Below are positions 1 through 7,815 of a stretch of 24,022 bases of DNA, piece by piece. Under the pieces are notes generated by a model. That model saw nothing but the letters and a program-made list of their open reading frames with translations. It had not been told where the DNA came from and searched no databases. The stretch is from Mariaggregatimicrobium sp964498785 (GTDB taxonomy: Bacteria; Zhuqueibacterota; Zhuqueibacteria; Thermofontimicrobiales; Thiofontviventaceae): NCBI GenBank assembly GCA_964498785.1, contig CAZCJL010000109.1:1-24022 (forward strand), given 5' to 3'. The translations under genes were made by a program, and so were the position numbers. How positions within the stretch are numbered: position 1 is the first letter of the stretch; each line of letters starts with the position of its first letter.

Positions 1-127
1 CAGCCGCCATTATACCGGAAGCGGGGCGGCGGGGGAAGGGGTCAAGCCCCGTAACGAGCAGAGCCCCGACCTTTGCGGGCCGGGGCTCTGCTCTTAAAGC
101 GCTGCTGCTAAAGCGGTTGTAGCGAGG
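1..127. other. Intergenic region left of the capsid gene
   Basis: Apart from the 56-93 hairpin there is a small GGGG/CCCC stem around 37-50. I see no open reading frame with a convincing ribosome-binding site. An ATG on the minus strand at 8-10 could begin the next gene beyond the left edge, but it has no Shine-Dalgarno sequence and cannot be judged. Confidence 0.5.
56..93 (-). terminator. Strong hairpin after the major capsid gene, probable operon terminator
   Basis: A perfect 13-bp inverted repeat (56-68 pairing with 81-93, arm GAGCAGAGCCCCG) encloses a 12-nt loop. It lies about 35 nt downstream of the capsid gene stop codon, where a transcription stop would be expected after the most highly expressed phage gene. 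There is no clear U-tract after the stem on the minus strand. It would therefore be a U-poor terminator or an RNA-stabilising 3' hairpin. The arms are symmetric, so it could also act on plus-strand transcripts. Confidence 0.7.
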
Positions 128-1066
128 TCAGCTGGTGGCGATCTCGGCCAGGGCGACGGACGCGGGGTTGCCGATCGTCGCGCCCCTCTCCGTGTACGCG
201 AAGAACTCGAGGTTATATGCTTTCTTGTCGAGGTACAAGGTCACGTCCTCCAGGACGAAGCTCTTGCCCATGAACTCCGGGCTCGAGAAGAGCCAGAAGG
301 TGTTGTCGGCGACCAGCTCGGTCTTGTTGGTGACGACCCAGTTGACGCCCAGGAGCCGCTTGGTGGTGAAGCCCTCGACGAACATCGACTCCGACATGTC
401 GCCGCCGGTCTCGTCCCGGCCGAACTTGGCGATGTCGTGGATGGTGATGTTGTTGACGAGGATCGTCACGGTCTCGAGGTGGGCGAAGGTCGACGGCAGG
501 ATCTTGCGCATCTCGAAGAGCGAGTTGCGAGTGATGCCCAGCGGGTCGATGATCTTCCGGTTCTGGATGACACCGGTCTCCGGGGCCACCGCGCCCTGGA
601 TGCCGACGATGGACTGGCAGGCCGCGATCATCTTGCGGTCGAACTCGAAGTCCATGTCCAGGATGGCGTTGTCGCTGATCACCTGACGGATGTCCATGCC
701 GTAGGTGCGGAGCTCCGAGATGTCCTTGGTGAACTTCGGAGTCACGATCCGGTCGAAGAAGATCGGGTAGCGGTCGCCACGGAAGTAGTACTGGATCGGC
801 TGGGTGCCGAGGGGGATGGTGATGGCCGCGGGGCTGGCGGGCTCGCGCTCGACCAGCTTCACGTTCTTGTCGGTGCCGAGCTGCGGGGTGAGCTCGTTGT
901 CGCCGATCTTGATCGACGGCATGACCTTCTCGAACACCGAGCTCTCGCGGATGCGGATCCGCGTGAAGTCGGTGACCATGTCCTGGGCCTTCTTGACCTG
1001 ACCCGCGTTGATGAGGCCGAAGAACGCCTTGTTCGACTCGGCCGCGCTGAGCTTCTCCTGTGCCAT
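128..1066 (-). CDS. Probable major capsid protein (HK97-type fold)
   Basis: This 312-aa protein most likely forms the icosahedral shell. The overall pattern resembles HK97-type capsid proteins: an N-terminal helical arm, a beta-rich middle, a central alpha/beta region (LVNNITIHDIAKFGRD around residues 202-217) and a C-terminal strand-rich end (FFAYTERGATIGNPASVALA). Its length is typical for a capsid protein without a large scaffold fusion. It ends the gene series protease, scaffold candidate, small helical protein, decoration candidate, capsid, which is the classic head order. The ATG at 1066 has an upstream AAAGGAACAAGGA ribosome-binding region. A strong hairpin follows the stop codon. The fold is inferred by pattern and context, not by a structure search. 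Confidence 0.78.
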   Translation of the reverse strand: MAQEKLSAAESNKAFFGLINAGQVKKAQDMVTDFTRIRIRESSVFEKVMPSIKIGDNELTPQLGTDKNVKLVEREPASPAAITIPLGTQPIQYYFRGDRYPIFFDRIVTPKFTKDISELRTYGMDIRQVISDNAILDMDFEFDRKMIAACQSIVGIQGAVAPETGVIQNRKIIDPLGITRNSLFEMRKILPSTFAHLETVTILVNNITIHDIAKFGRDETGGDMSESMFVEGFTTKRLLGVNWVVTNKTELVADNTFWLFSSPEFMGKSFVLEDVTLYLDKKAYNLEFFAYTERGATIGNPASVALAEIATS

Positions 1067-1110
1067 GTCCTTGTTCCTTTTGGAGTAGCGTGGATGACGA
1101 GTCGTAGGAC

Positions 1111-1926
1111 TCAGGGAACCGGGACGCCCGGAGCGACGTTGCCGGTGATGGTGCTGGCCGCGGTCAGGACGTTGATCGTGGTGCCGGCCGCGAACTCCGG
1201 CTTGAAGGCCAGAGTCAGGTAGCCCTCGGGACCGACGAACACGCCGGCCGGGGCCACACGGCCGACGACCACGTCCGTGGGGTTCTGGACCGGGATCAGC
1301 AGGCCGACGGAGGCGACCTGGCTGGTGACGGCCGGGGTGACGTTGGCGTAGCAGAGCGCGGTGAGCGCGGTGCCCGGCGCGTAGGCCGCGGTGGTCGCGA
1401 TGCCCGTCAGCCCGATCAGGCTGTAGAAGGCGTTGTCCGTGCTGTCGAAGGCGAAGGCCGTGGTCGACAGCTCGAGGGACGGGGCCATCTGGATGGTGCC
1501 GAAGCCGCCGGCCACCGCCTCACCGTTGTAGGCGGCCGCGGTGTTCGGGATGCCGGGCCAGCCGGGCGAGCCCGGGCCACCGATGCCTTCGGCCGTCTGG
1601 GCGGCGGCCGGGGCGTTGATCGCGGTGTCCGTGGGCAGGTTGAGGTACCCGGGCATGCCGCGGTTCCGCTGGACGTCCGGGTAGTTGTTGATGTCCATGC
1701 CGGACAGGGCGTAGTAGGGCATGGGCACCGCGGTGTCGCTGGTGATGCCCGGGGTGATGCCGCGATTGGAGTCGCGGAGGGTCACCACCTTGCCGGCGTG
1801 CATGATGCTGCCGACATCCGCCCGGGCGAGGAGTGCCCGGTCGAGGGTGCCGACGTAGTAGGGCAGGCTGTTGCGGTCGCCGAAGCGGACGTCCAGCTTG
1901 AAGTTGCCCATCGAGGACTGGAGCAT
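1111..1926 (-). CDS. Putative capsid decoration or head structural protein
   Basis: A 271-aa protein rich in Gly, Ala, Pro and Thr, encoded 44 bp upstream of the capsid gene. It is predicted to be mostly beta-structured. It has a short collagen-like Gly/Pro stretch at residues 114-127 (GIGGPGSPGWPGIP), probably an exposed flexible loop. The C-terminal half (GVFVGPEGYLTLAFKPEF) looks like a small beta-barrel. Decoration or head-stabilisation genes often sit directly beside the capsid gene, which is the basis for this call. I do not recognise a specific family. The start at 1926 follows a good AAGGAAGGA ribosome-binding site. Confidence 0.5.
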   Translation of the reverse strand: MLQSSMGNFKLDVRFGDRNSLPYYVGTLDRALLARADVGSIMHAGKVVTLRDSNRGITPGITSDTAVPMPYYALSGMDINNYPDVQRNRGMPGYLNLPTDTAINAPAAAQTAEGIGGPGSPGWPGIPNTAAAYNGEAVAGGFGTIQMAPSLELSTTAFAFDSTDNAFYSLIGLTGIATTAAYAPGTALTALCYANVTPAVTSQVASVGLLIPVQNPTDVVVGRVAPAGVFVGPEGYLTLAFKPEFAAGTTINVLTAASTITGNVAPGVPVP

Positions 1927-1968
1927 GATTCAGGTCCTTCCTTGGTGTGGACGGTGATGGCTGGAACG

Positions 1969-2397
1969 TCAGCCGGGCGGGAGGGTGGCGAGGACAGCAC
2001 GAGCCTCCTCGTCCCAGTGGTCGTTGGCGGTCTTCTCGACCGGGGAGTTGTCGGTGACGACCTGCGCGGAGCGCGGCAGGTTCTCGCAGAGCTTGGCGAG
2101 CTGGGCCACCTTGTGGATGGCCTGCTCGTGGCTCATGAGGTGGGCAGCGACGACGTCCGCCTGCTGCGGGGTGCGGATGATCCCGGCGTTCAGGATGGCG
2201 ACCGAGGCCTGCTTGGCCATCTGGCCCAGGCGGACCTTGTCGGCCTGGGAGCGGGCGGCGCCCTGCTCCTGGGCGGCAGCGATCTTGGCCTGGGTGGCCT
2301 TCTCCGCCTTCTCCGCCGCGGCGGCCTGCTTGGTGAGATCGGCGGCCATGCCGCGCATCACCCTGGCCTGACCCTTCAGCTGCTGGTAGAGGCTCAT
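1969..2397 (-). CDS. Small helical head-region protein, unknown function
   Basis: A 142-aa protein that begins MSLYQQLKGQARVMRGMAAD. It is almost entirely helical: residues about 10-60 are Ala/Lys/Gln/Glu-rich and could form a coiled coil. A longer reading frame runs upstream to 2559, but it would overlap the scaffold gene. The ATG at 2397 is preceded by an AAGGAAG ribosome-binding site, so I chose that start. Its place between the scaffold and decoration candidates suggests an assembly or minor head role. I do not recognise its family. Confidence 0.7.
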   Translation of the reverse strand: MSLYQQLKGQARVMRGMAADLTKQAAAAEKAEKATQAKIAAAQEQGAARSQADKVRLGQMAKQASVAILNAGIIRTPQQADVVAAHLMSHEQAIHKVAQLAKLCENLPRSAQVVTDNSPVEKTANDHWDEEARAVLATLPPG

Positions 2398-2431
2398 TGG
2401 AGTGCTTCCTTGTTGGCTTCCCAGGTTACGG

Positions 2432-3796
2432 TCACTGCCCGAGGGCTGCAACCTTGTTGAGGAGGACGGCCCGCACGCGGGCCTTGTACGGGACGCCAGC
2501 CGCCTTGAGGGCGGACGCCATCTTGCCGAGCATCTCGGGGCCGCCCTCGAGCGGGACACCGCCGGCGGCCTCGGCCATCGGCGCGGCCAGCAGCTGCTCG
2601 GCCTGCTCGGGGGTCAGCCCGAGCTCCTGGGCGACGGCGGCCAGGTCGGCCTCCTCGCCCTCGTTCTCCGGCGCGAGCGCCTCGGCCTCGGGGGCCATCT
2701 CGTCGAGCGCGCCCTCGGCCCCGGCCATCTCGGCGCCGGCCTCGGCCATGTCACCCTCGGCCCCAGCCATCTCGGCGCCGGCCTCGGCGGCCTCTTCGCC
2801 CGCCTCCTCGCCCTCTTCGCCGGCCTCGGCCATCGCGGCCTCGGCCGCCTCCTCCTCGGGAGTCTCCTCGCCGCCGTAGGCCTCGTCACCCTCGACCTCG
2901 GCCTCCTGGGCCAGCTTCTGGCCGAGCTGCATGCCGTAGGCGTAGCCGGCCTGGACGTCGGCCGAGTAGAGGCCGGCGAGCTTCTGGATGTAGCGCGGGT
3001 CGTCCGGGCCGATGTCGGCCGCGGCGAGCTTCGCCTCCATCAGCTCCTCTTCGGCCTCCGGCGGCATCTCACCACCCATCTCGCCACCGCCCTCGGCCAT
3101 GGCGGCCTGAGCGGCCTGGGCGGCCTCGGCCACCTCCTCCTCGCTGATCACGCCGGCCTCGACCGCCTCCTGCAGGATGCTGGCGGCCTCCTCGTCGCTG
3201 ACGTTGCCCTGGGCGATGTCCGCCATCAGGCTGTCAGCGGCGCCGGCCGCCAGCTCGTCGTCGGCCATGTCCATGGCCTGCTTGCGGATCTGCGGGTCGG
3301 GGTGCTGGCGCATCGAGTCGATCAGGAACCGATCCATCGGCTGGATCAGCTCCTCGGCAGCCTTCTCCAGCTGCTTGGCGATCTTCAGGCACTTGGCCGC
3401 GGCCTGCTTGAAGGCGCCGCTGTTCATCCCGCTGTTGGTCGGGATGTCCGGGGCGGACTTCGGGTCGTCGCTGACCTCGCCCTCCATGCCCAGCTGGCTG
3501 CCTTCGGTCCCCTCCTGGCCGGAGGGGGCGACGGCCGTCGCCTGGTCCGTGCTGTTGTCGACCGAGCCACCGACCTCGTTGTCCTTGGCGCCGGTGTCCG
3601 TCATGTTGTCGGGGTACTGCTCGTTCTGGGCCCGCTGCTGGTCAGCCATCTGCTCACCGGTGGAGGCGGTGGTCGTCCCGTCCTCCTTGCCGTCGAGCTT
3701 GGTGCTGATCGGCCCGGCGATCTTGGCCGCCGCGAGCTTGCGCTGGCTCACCTGGTCGATCAGACCGTCGAGCTCGTCGAGGATGTTGCCTGCCAT
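2432..3796 (-). CDS. Putative head scaffolding protein, acidic and Glu/Ala-rich
   Basis: This 454-aa protein is strongly acidic and Ala/Glu-rich. Residues about 297-400 are dominated by Glu and Ala, including a 14-residue direct repeat (AEAGAEMAGAEGDM). Helices flank this tract, and the C-terminus is a basic, amphipathic helix (residues about 424-450). Phage scaffolds are typically acidic, helical and low in complexity, with a short basic capsid-binding end. The gene lies between the prohead protease and the capsid gene, the usual scaffold position. The ATG at 3796 has an upstream AAGGGAG site. The role is inferred from composition and order; no sequence family is recognised. It could instead be another internal head protein. 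Confidence 0.52.
   Translation of the reverse strand: MAGNILDELDGLIDQVSQRKLAAAKIAGPISTKLDGKEDGTTTASTGEQMADQQRAQNEQYPDNMTDTGAKDNEVGGSVDNSTDQATAVAPSGQEGTEGSQLGMEGEVSDDPKSAPDIPTNSGMNSGAFKQAAAKCLKIAKQLEKAAEELIQPMDRFLIDSMRQHPDPQIRKQAMDMADDELAAGAADSLMADIAQGNVSDEEAASILQEAVEAGVISEEEVAEAAQAAQAAMAEGGGEMGGEMPPEAEEELMEAKLAAADIGPDDPRYIQKLAGLYSADVQAGYAYGMQLGQKLAQEAEVEGDEAYGGEETPEEEAAEAAMAEAGEEGEEAGEEAAEAGAEMAGAEGDMAEAGAEMAGAEGALDEMAPEAEALAPENEGEEADLAAVAQELGLTPEQAEQLLAAPMAEAAGGVPLEGGPEMLGKMASALKAAGVPYKARVRAVLLNKVAALGQ
2712..2788. repeat. 42-bp-period direct repeat inside the scaffold candidate
   Basis: Two 35-nt segments (2712-2746 and 2754-2788) differ at only one position and lie 42 bp apart. They encode the repeated AEAGAEMAGAEG stretch, so the repeat keeps the reading frame at 14 residues per unit. 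Such a repeat could expand or contract by slippage without breaking the gene. Confidence 0.85.
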
Positions 3797-3847
3797 GATG
3801 ACTCCCTTGAACTGGTGCGAAGTTACTCGCCGTAGCTATGCCCGCAA

Positions 3848-6274
3848 CTAGAACGTGGCGGCTACCGTCTGGAGGAAACCCGGGCGGTCGGAGTTAACCG
3901 TCGCGAAGGCCAGCTTGTAGCAGCCGTAGAGCGTTGCGAGTGCCCGGGCTTCCGGCTCAGGAGGAAGGACGCCGGCGACCTTCGCCGGACGGACGATCGT
4001 GATTTTCATGACCCGCTGCCGGGCCGGGCCCGCGCCCATCGAGCAGCAGCTCTCGAGGTCGGACAGGGCGCTAGGCGCCATCCGAATCGGGGCGTCGATC
4101 CGCGGAACCTCGAGGGATTGGAGCTCCGTGTGGTCCTCCATCAGCCCGTCCAGGTCGCCGAACTGGTCGTCGGCCACAGCCAGCTGCTCGGGGTTCGGGT
4201 GGCGGATGACCTGGCCGAAGTCGCTGGGACCCAGGAGCCAGCCGTTGCAGTGGAGGAACTTGAGGAGGTGGGGCAGGCCGTGGAGCGCGGCCTGCTTCCG
4301 GAGCTCGGAGATTGTGTCCGCGCGGACAGAATCCGGCTTGCAGGCCCTTCGCAGAGTAGCGGGAACCTCCTTGCGAATCGAGGCCAGCGCACGTAGCGTC
4401 GCGATTTTCGGGCTGATGGGGACCAGCCCGAACATCTCCGCCAGGTCGTGGCCGCCCAGCACCTGCAGGCCGTTGGCCGCCGCCACCTTCCGCAGGGTGT
4501 AGGCGATGCGGTCGGCCGGCTTGAACACCAGGCTGATGTCGAAGTACTTGGGCTTCGGGTTCTTCATGTAGACCCGGCGCCCGTCGTCCAAGACCAGGCC
4601 CAGCATCCGCTTGATGTGCCGGCAGTGGGCGTCGGCCGTCGGCGCCCGGTGGTCGCAGATGCTGCAGTTATGCACCGCGAGCCACGCAGCGATGTACGAC
4701 TCGTCGCATTCGACAGCGAGGTTGCACACCTGCCGGTCTTCCACCGTCTGGGTGGTGATCGAGTCCACCTTGTAAGCGACGTAGCCGCCAAAGACGAACG
4801 ATCCTCGCCTACAGCGTGCTTGGCGCCCATGACGCGCCGCTCGAACAGAGACATCCCGGAGCTGGTAGGTGTCAGCCGCGTTGATGTGGATGACCCAAAT
4901 CGCCTCCGTCGTGCCGTAGCTGGACGCCACCTCGGTTTCCAGATGGATGCCAGGGACGACCCCCAGGCTCAGACAGAGGTCTCGGATCCCCCACGCCCCC
5001 TGTTCGGAGCACGTGATAATCCGCGCACTGCCCTTCCCCGGAGTCACAGACCCGTCAGAATCGAGAAGCCCTCCGAGTACCGCGCGACGCGCCTCTCGGC
5101 TCCAGTCGAGCACCTTGGAAGAGAGGCGCTTCGTCTCGCTCCCACGGCCGACGAGCTGATCGACCTCTTGCGCCCACTCCATGTCCTGGGCCACAACCAC
5201 CAGCTCGTTCTTATCTGGCTGGTCATACGTGTGCACCGTAATACCAGCGCTGCTCAGAGCCTCTTGAAGCCGGGAAGCAACTTCGAGGTCACGCAGGTCC
5301 ATCGAGTACCTGACGCCCCGATACCGCCAGTCGAGAGTCTTCGTCTGCTTGCCGAAGACCGAGCCGTCGCCGTAAGCAAACCCCAGGGCATACGCCTTTC
5401 CGAGATCAGCCGGCTCGGCCCCATCCTGGCGCGGCAGCGGGTACAGCAGGTAGTCGTCCTCACCAACCGACCGAATCTCCGCCCACTCGGGCGCAGGGAA
5501 TCGCGGGTCGTCGGGCTCCAGGCGCCGACTACGGCCGGAGGCCGACCCGGGCCCCTGGTATAGGGCTTCGCCGCGCAAAACCAGGACCGGGTGATTGCCC
5601 GTAGCCTCCAACTGACCTGGGGTACCCCGGGCACTCACAGTAACCCAGTCTCCCGAGTAGTTGCGCCGGTACACGTCGGTGACCTTGCGCAGCTCGCCCG
5701 TGTGCGAAAGCACACGATCGCCGATCTCGATGTCCACGATCGGCGCGAGCCCGTCCTCCAGCGCGATCAGCGTATTAGGGGGTACGCAGACGTCGAAGTC
5801 CTGCATCGACCCCATGCTCACCGGCAGGTCCTCGCCCCGCTCCAGGCCGTCGATCTCGCTCCGGCACCGCTCGTTGTCCAGGCCCAGCAGCAGCTCGATC
5901 CGGCTCATCAGGTTCTGGTGGCCGGTCTGCATGACCTCGCCGACCGCCGCGAACGGGTCCTTGTTCTGGTGGTGCTTGAAGACGTGGCCGTTGTCCTTGA
6001 AGGACCGGTGGGCCGTGACGTTGTCCTCGCGGCTGAAGCCATCGCCGTTGCGGTTCGGGCCGTAGAACTCCTCGTCGCCCACCGCCAGGACGTGGATCAC
6101 GGTCTTGCCGGGGATCGGTCGCAGGTCCTGGAGGTAGTCGTGGAACAGGCCGTTGTTGGCGGCCGCCGTCTTCTGCAGCCAGCCGTGGTCCACGCCCCGC
6201 CGGTGGAGCGGGACGAGGCTGACGGCCGGACCGTCGAAGTCGAAGGACGACGAGAGGATGGCCTTGGGGATCAC
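3848..6274 (-). CDS. Prohead (capsid maturation) protease interrupted by an intein
   Basis: The 808-aa precursor would splice to about 434 aa. The N-terminal extein resembles viral prohead serine proteases: an NRNGDGF segment (residues 74-80), a His-rich segment GHVFKHHQNKDP (96-107) with the probable catalytic His, and PVSMGSMQDF (151-160) with Ser153 as probable nucleophile. This enzyme would cleave the scaffold and trim head proteins during maturation, matching its place directly upstream of the scaffold candidate. A 374-aa intein occupies residues 163-536. After it, the extein resumes with a Cys/His cluster (CSIC, then HCRH at 550-553) and a long helical C-terminal region of unknown role. 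The start is GTG at 6274, sharing one base with the TAG stop of the preceding gene, so translation is probably coupled. Confidence 0.75.
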   Translation of the reverse strand: MIPKAILSSSFDFDGPAVSLVPLHRRGVDHGWLQKTAAANNGLFHDYLQDLRPIPGKTVIHVLAVGDEEFYGPNRNGDGFSREDNVTAHRSFKDNGHVFKHHQNKDPFAAVGEVMQTGHQNLMSRIELLLGLDNERCRSEIDGLERGEDLPVSMGSMQDFDVCVPPNTLIALEDGLAPIVDIEIGDRVLSHTGELRKVTDVYRRNYSGDWVTVSARGTPGQLEATGNHPVLVLRGEALYQGPGSASGRSRRLEPDDPRFPAPEWAEIRSVGEDDYLLYPLPRQDGAEPADLGKAYALGFAYGDGSVFGKQTKTLDWRYRGVRYSMDLRDLEVASRLQEALSSAGITVHTYDQPDKNELVVVAQDMEWAQEVDQLVGRGSETKRLSSKVLDWSREARRAVLGGLLDSDGSVTPGKGSARIITCSEQGAWGIRDLCLSLGVVPGIHLETEVASSYGTTEAIWVIHINAADTYQLRDVSVRAARHGRQARCRRGSFVFGGYVAYKVDSITTQTVEDRQVCNLAVECDESYIAAWLAVHNCSICDHRAPTADAHCRHIKRMLGLVLDDGRRVYMKNPKPKYFDISLVFKPADRIAYTLRKVAAANGLQVLGGHDLAEMFGLVPISPKIATLRALASIRKEVPATLRRACKPDSVRADTISELRKQAALHGLPHLLKFLHCNGWLLGPSDFGQVIRHPNPEQLAVADDQFGDLDGLMEDHTELQSLEVPRIDAPIRMAPSALSDLESCCSMGAGPARQRVMKITIVRPAKVAGVLPPEPEARALATLYGCYKLAFATVNSDRPGFLQTVAATF
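4667..5788 (-). mobile_element. Intein with LAGLIDADG endonuclease in the prohead protease
   Basis: Residues 163-536 of the protease ORF form a canonical intein. It starts at Cys163 (CVPPNTLIALEDG), has a block-B motif TGNHPVLV (225-232), and ends with the classical His-Asn (AVHN), followed by Cys537 as the +1 nucleophile. A homing endonuclease lies inside, with the two LAGLIDADG motifs LGFAYGDGSV (297-306) and LGGLLDSDGSV (400-410). All residues expected for splicing are present, so it is probably active. Two 60-bp lines sampled in it are about 57-62 percent GC, against about 70 percent in a nearby protease line. Confidence 0.93.
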
Positions 6275-7815
6275 TACTCGGCTCCCGGGTTGTAGGGGGC
6301 CGGGCGCAGGTGCAGGGGAACGTCGTTCCCCCAGAGCCAGGAGGACGCGAGGTCCGCGCCGTGCAGGGCGAGGACCGGCGCCAGCGGCATCAGCGTCTGC
6401 CGCACGGCCCGACCCCAGGCGAGGCCTGGTGCCTTGACCTTGCTCATCGCACCAATCGACTCTTGGAACTTGCGATGAGCGTCGTACCGCCCGGCGTCCG
6501 GGCGGAACTCGAAGCGCTTAGGCCCCAGACCATCGCCCTCGTCCAGCAGCATGGTATTCTTGCCCTTCTCGACGACCCGGCCTTGGAGCGGCATGGCCCT
6601 CCACTGATCCTTGTCGCTGATGTAGAGGGGCAACGGCGACTGGCTGCCGGCGGACATCGACTCGAGCACCCGACGAGCCGCCGACCGAACGACACGCTCA
6701 AAACCTCTGGCCGGTCGCGTAGGATCGCCCTCGTAGCGAGCCTCCAACTTGAGCCCTCCGATGCCCCGGGGAGAGACCGAGTCAGATTCGACCACGTCCA
6801 GCAGCTGGCCGAGGGTGTCGAAGGCCTGATTGATCCGACGTCGATCACTGAACGTGGCGAAGGGCGAGACGCCCGGTTTCCGCACCTCAGGCAGCTCGAC
6901 CCTCCGGCCGCCAATCACCGCATCGACAAACTTCGGACCTCCGCCAGCAAGCCGTCGTTGCCACGGCCTGCGCTTACCGAGCACCGGGTCGAGGAACGAC
7001 TGCTCGCCTTTCTGGAGGTTGCGGAGCTGCTGCTTCAGGCGCTGGAGCTGCACGTCTCCCAGGCCATTCTCGCCGGTCACCGTACTGAGTGCCGCCTGCC
7101 GGTCGATGGCCGCGGTCAGCCGCTCATCGCCCTTGCCGAAGAACAGCGAGCTCAGTATGCCGGCTCGCGGCAGCTTCGGCCCGTACTTCTTGGGCAGATC
7201 GCCGGCGTCCATGTCCTCGAGCGCCCGCTGGTAGGTCTTGAAGCCGGGCTTGCCCTCGCCCGGAACGGCCCGCTGGAGAAAGGGGAGCTTGCTCGCGCCG
7301 ACCCCCGCGCTGCCAACGAGGCCGAGGGTGGTCAGGGGGTCGAAGTCGAACTCGAGGCCCACCGCGCGCAGCGGCGACTTGATGATGTCGGCCACCGGAT
7401 TCAGCAGGCGCTGGGTCTCGTAGACGGCAGTCGGGACGTCAGTGACGGCGACCCTCTGCTCGAACCGCTTGGGCAGGGGCTTGCCGTGGGTGTCGACGAA
7501 ATCGCCCTTGTTGTTCGTCAGGGTACCGTCGGGCTGCGGGGTGACGCCCGGAGGCAGGGGCTTGCCGTCCGGACCCTTCGGCTGGCCGCTGGCCGTTTGG
7601 CCACCACCCAGGCCCCTGTACGCCATGTAGCCCAGACCGCCAGCCACGCCCAGGCCGCCGAGGGTCAGAGCCAGCATCTTGAGCCGGCGAAGGCGCCGCC
7701 TGCTGGCCTCTTCCTTGTCCTCGTCGGGCAGCGGCTCGGCCGCTGCGTCCTTGATCAGACGGAGCGCGGCTCGCGGGTCGATGATCGCGTCGACGGCGTT
7801 CGTCCCGAAGCTCAC
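6274..7815 (-). CDS. Unknown virion-type protein with one predicted membrane segment
   Basis: A 513-aa protein I do not recognise. A charged N-terminal region ends in a strongly basic stretch (RRRLRRLK, 40-47). A Gly-rich hydrophobic segment (about 46-66, LALTLGGLGVAGGLGYMAYR) follows and could cross a membrane, then a Gly/Pro-rich linker. The central and C-terminal parts are basic and mixed in structure, and a second weakly hydrophobic stretch lies near the C-terminus (about 480-498). It starts with GTG at 7815 after GAGGAGGA, overlapping the previous gene's TGA, and its TAG stop shares a base with the protease GTG. One possibility is a minor virion protein that contacts the host membrane during DNA delivery, but that is a guess. 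Confidence 0.75.
   Translation of the reverse strand: MSFGTNAVDAIIDPRAALRLIKDAAAEPLPDEDKEEASRRRLRRLKMLALTLGGLGVAGGLGYMAYRGLGGGQTASGQPKGPDGKPLPPGVTPQPDGTLTNNKGDFVDTHGKPLPKRFEQRVAVTDVPTAVYETQRLLNPVADIIKSPLRAVGLEFDFDPLTTLGLVGSAGVGASKLPFLQRAVPGEGKPGFKTYQRALEDMDAGDLPKKYGPKLPRAGILSSLFFGKGDERLTAAIDRQAALSTVTGENGLGDVQLQRLKQQLRNLQKGEQSFLDPVLGKRRPWQRRLAGGGPKFVDAVIGGRRVELPEVRKPGVSPFATFSDRRRINQAFDTLGQLLDVVESDSVSPRGIGGLKLEARYEGDPTRPARGFERVVRSAARRVLESMSAGSQSPLPLYISDKDQWRAMPLQGRVVEKGKNTMLLDEGDGLGPKRFEFRPDAGRYDAHRKFQESIGAMSKVKAPGLAWGRAVRQTLMPLAPVLALHGADLASSWLWGNDVPLHLRPAPYNPGAE

Noticed and set aside
8..10. ATG on the minus strand at the left edge as start of the next gene
   Set aside because: There is no Shine-Dalgarno sequence and only three codons are visible.
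2398..2559. Upstream extension of the 142-aa gene to an earlier start
   Set aside because: It would overlap the scaffold candidate in another frame and has low-complexity Arg/Ser shadow sequence, whereas ATG 2397 has a good ribosome-binding site.
4448..5563. A 371-codon plus-strand frame over the protease intein
   Set aside because: The minus strand carries clear intein and LAGLIDADG motifs; the plus frame has none.
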